From assembly GCA_034359265.1 (NCBI GenBank), contig CP136896.1, forward strand, positions 35,082,001-35,146,000: a DNA stretch of 64,000 nt, written 5' to 3'. The notes beneath the pieces were generated by a model. That model was not told where the DNA came from. It saw nothing but the letters and a program-made list of their open reading frames with translations, and searched no databases. Below are positions 63,649 to 64,000 of this stretch, piece by piece (the first letter of the stretch is position 1; each line of letters begins with the position of its first letter). Made by a program: the position numbers and the translations under genes. This DNA is from Canna indica. Taxonomy: Eukaryota > Streptophyta > Magnoliopsida > Zingiberales > Cannaceae.

Positions 63649-64000
63649 GTGAATGTTCTGGAGTCGCTCGGTACTCAGATTACTGGGCGTTTCGAGCCGA
63701 TACCCCAAAGTTCAATCAGTCGGCCTCGTTCAAAATCAATTCGAAAAATCGTGCAATTCTTTGCATTAGTCTGTCAAAAATAACTCGATTAACAACTTCT
63801 CCCATCACAGTGAATGTTCTGGAGTCGCTCGGGACTCAGATTACAGGGCGTTTCGAGCCGATACCCCGAAGTTCAATCAGTCGGCATCGTTCAAGATCTA
63901 TTCGAAAAATCATGCAATTCTTTGCATTAGTCTATCAAAAATAACTCGATTAACAACTTCTCCCATCACAGTGAATGTTCTGGAGTCGCTCGGGACTCTG
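63487..64000. repeat. Right-edge partial unit: c1 c2x e and start of r1
   Basis: The window ends 30 bases into the monomer at 63,971, whose GGGACTCTG start fits r1. The array evidently continues. CCAATGCAGTG precedes c2x, so this unit belongs to the 59,775/61,873 series. Confidence 0.88.

Larger units (their letters stand above)
1..64000. repeat. Satellite DNA array, 161/162-bp monomer, about 396 tandem copies with higher-order structure
   Basis: Every monomer can be phased on a start of GTGAATG, GTTAATG or GATAATG followed by TTCTGGAG. Starts follow at 161 or 162 bp from position 70 to 63,971 without a break. That span holds 396 monomers, about 38% of them 162 bp; only small indels disturb the spacing. 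All copies lie in one orientation and nothing is inserted between them. The period and the nested HOR organisation are typical of eukaryotic centromeric or pericentromeric satellites; that location is inference, since no flanking sequence is seen. The family is not one I recognise. Open frames of 60-139 codons recur only because the monomer recurs: neither 161, 162 nor 323 is a multiple of three, so no reading frame is maintained along the array. Confidence 0.97.

Noticed and set aside
1..64000. CRISPR array or bacterial repeat region
   Set aside because: There are no short repeats separated by unique spacers. The full 161/162-bp unit is repeated with point variants, which is satellite organisation.
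1..64000. Known satellites: primate alpha (about 171 bp), Arabidopsis 178-bp centromere repeat, Drosophila 1.688 family (about 359 bp)
   Set aside because: The period differs and I recognise no sequence resemblance. A database search would settle this; I make no family assignment.
1..64000. Transposon, LTR, rRNA spacer or tRNA-derived origin
   Set aside because: Monomer starts keep 161/162-bp spacing throughout apart from small indels, leaving no room for an insertion. I saw no terminal repeats, target duplications, polymerase III boxes or rRNA-like sequence.

Overview
The whole 64 kb window is one uninterrupted satellite-DNA array. I count about 396 complete head-to-tail monomers of 161 or 162 bp, all in one orientation, with partial monomers at both edges. 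I find no protein-coding gene, RNA gene, transposon, CRISPR array or unique spacer. Because the array runs off both ends, its true length exceeds 64 kb. This is the architecture of eukaryotic centromeric or other constitutive heterochromatin. I do not recognise the monomer as a named satellite and cannot name the species. The consensus is about 43.5% GC, and CpG is not depleted (10 CpG in 161 bp against about 7.5 expected from composition), so the window does not discriminate well between clades.

The monomers fall into recognisable types, to which I give letters of my own. The 162-bp types have GATTCTATTCG (or GATTCGATTCG) where the 161-bp types have GATCTATTCG or AATCAATTCG. Types of 162 bp: a1 (GGGACTCTG, CCGAATTTC, GCCTGTCAAG), b1 (GGGACTCTG, CCGAATTTC, GTGTAATTC), c1 (TCTGCTTCG, AAATAGTG, CTGTCGAGAAT), d (ACCCAGAAG, TCTGCTTCG, then CTTGATTAAC), g (GTTAATG start, GTCGACTTCG), k (ACCCCAAAG, AAATAGTG, GCCTGTCAAG), M3 (GATAATG start, GTCGTTCGGG, CTTCATTC), r1 (GATTCGATTCG, CTATCAAGAAT) and s (GTTACTG start). 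Types of 161 bp: a2 (GAGACGAT), b2 (GGTACTTAG), c2 (GGGCATTTCGAG, GGCCTCG), c2x (CCAACGCAGTG, ACCCCAAAG, GGCCTCG), e (near consensus), f (TTTCCAGCCG), h (GAGCTGATACCCCAAAG), M1 (GATTTCTGGTCG, ACACCGAAG, GAATAGTC), M2 (GTTAATG start, GAGTTGCTC, TATAGGGCG), p (GAGTTCATACACC), r2 (GAACCGAT, TTGGATTAG or TTAGATTAG) and t (CGTAGTG).

The types are arranged in higher-order repeats (HORs), and the array has two domains. The left domain (1 to about 38.3 kb) is built from a 13-mer of 2,098 bp, b1 b2 c1 c2 e d M1 M2 a1 a2 f g h, and its rearranged derivatives. These are an irregular mosaic (1-11.8 kb), a 4-mer duplication (11.8-13.5 kb), an 8-mer duplication (13.5-16.0 kb), three 13-mers (15.7-22.0 kb), three 10-mers carrying M3 (22.0-26.9 kb), mixed 6- and 10-mers (26.9-32.3 kb), and 15- and 20-mers (32.7-38.3 kb).

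A transition zone (38.3-41.9 kb) leads to the right domain. That domain is built on a different 8-mer of 1,291 bp, c1 c2x e r1 r2 e g h, with 5-, 7-, 10- and 13-mer derivatives. M1 occurs 23 times up to 37.8 kb and not after. r1 first appears at 39.4 kb. A 2.35-kb left-domain segment (35,086-37,439) recurs almost unchanged at 41,865-44,218, an ectopic duplication with a 6,779-bp offset.

There is no gene-level pathway here. What the sequence records is satellite evolution: unequal exchange, chimeric monomers, nested tandem duplications and variant sites concentrated at CpG dinucleotides. The possible functional elements are short: a 6-bp dyad (ATGCAA/TTGCAT), a second dyad (GAGTC/GACTC) and two A-tracts 32 bp apart. 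All open frames of 60-139 codons are by-products of the repeat. All comparisons were made by eye, so counts of differences between copies are minimum estimates.
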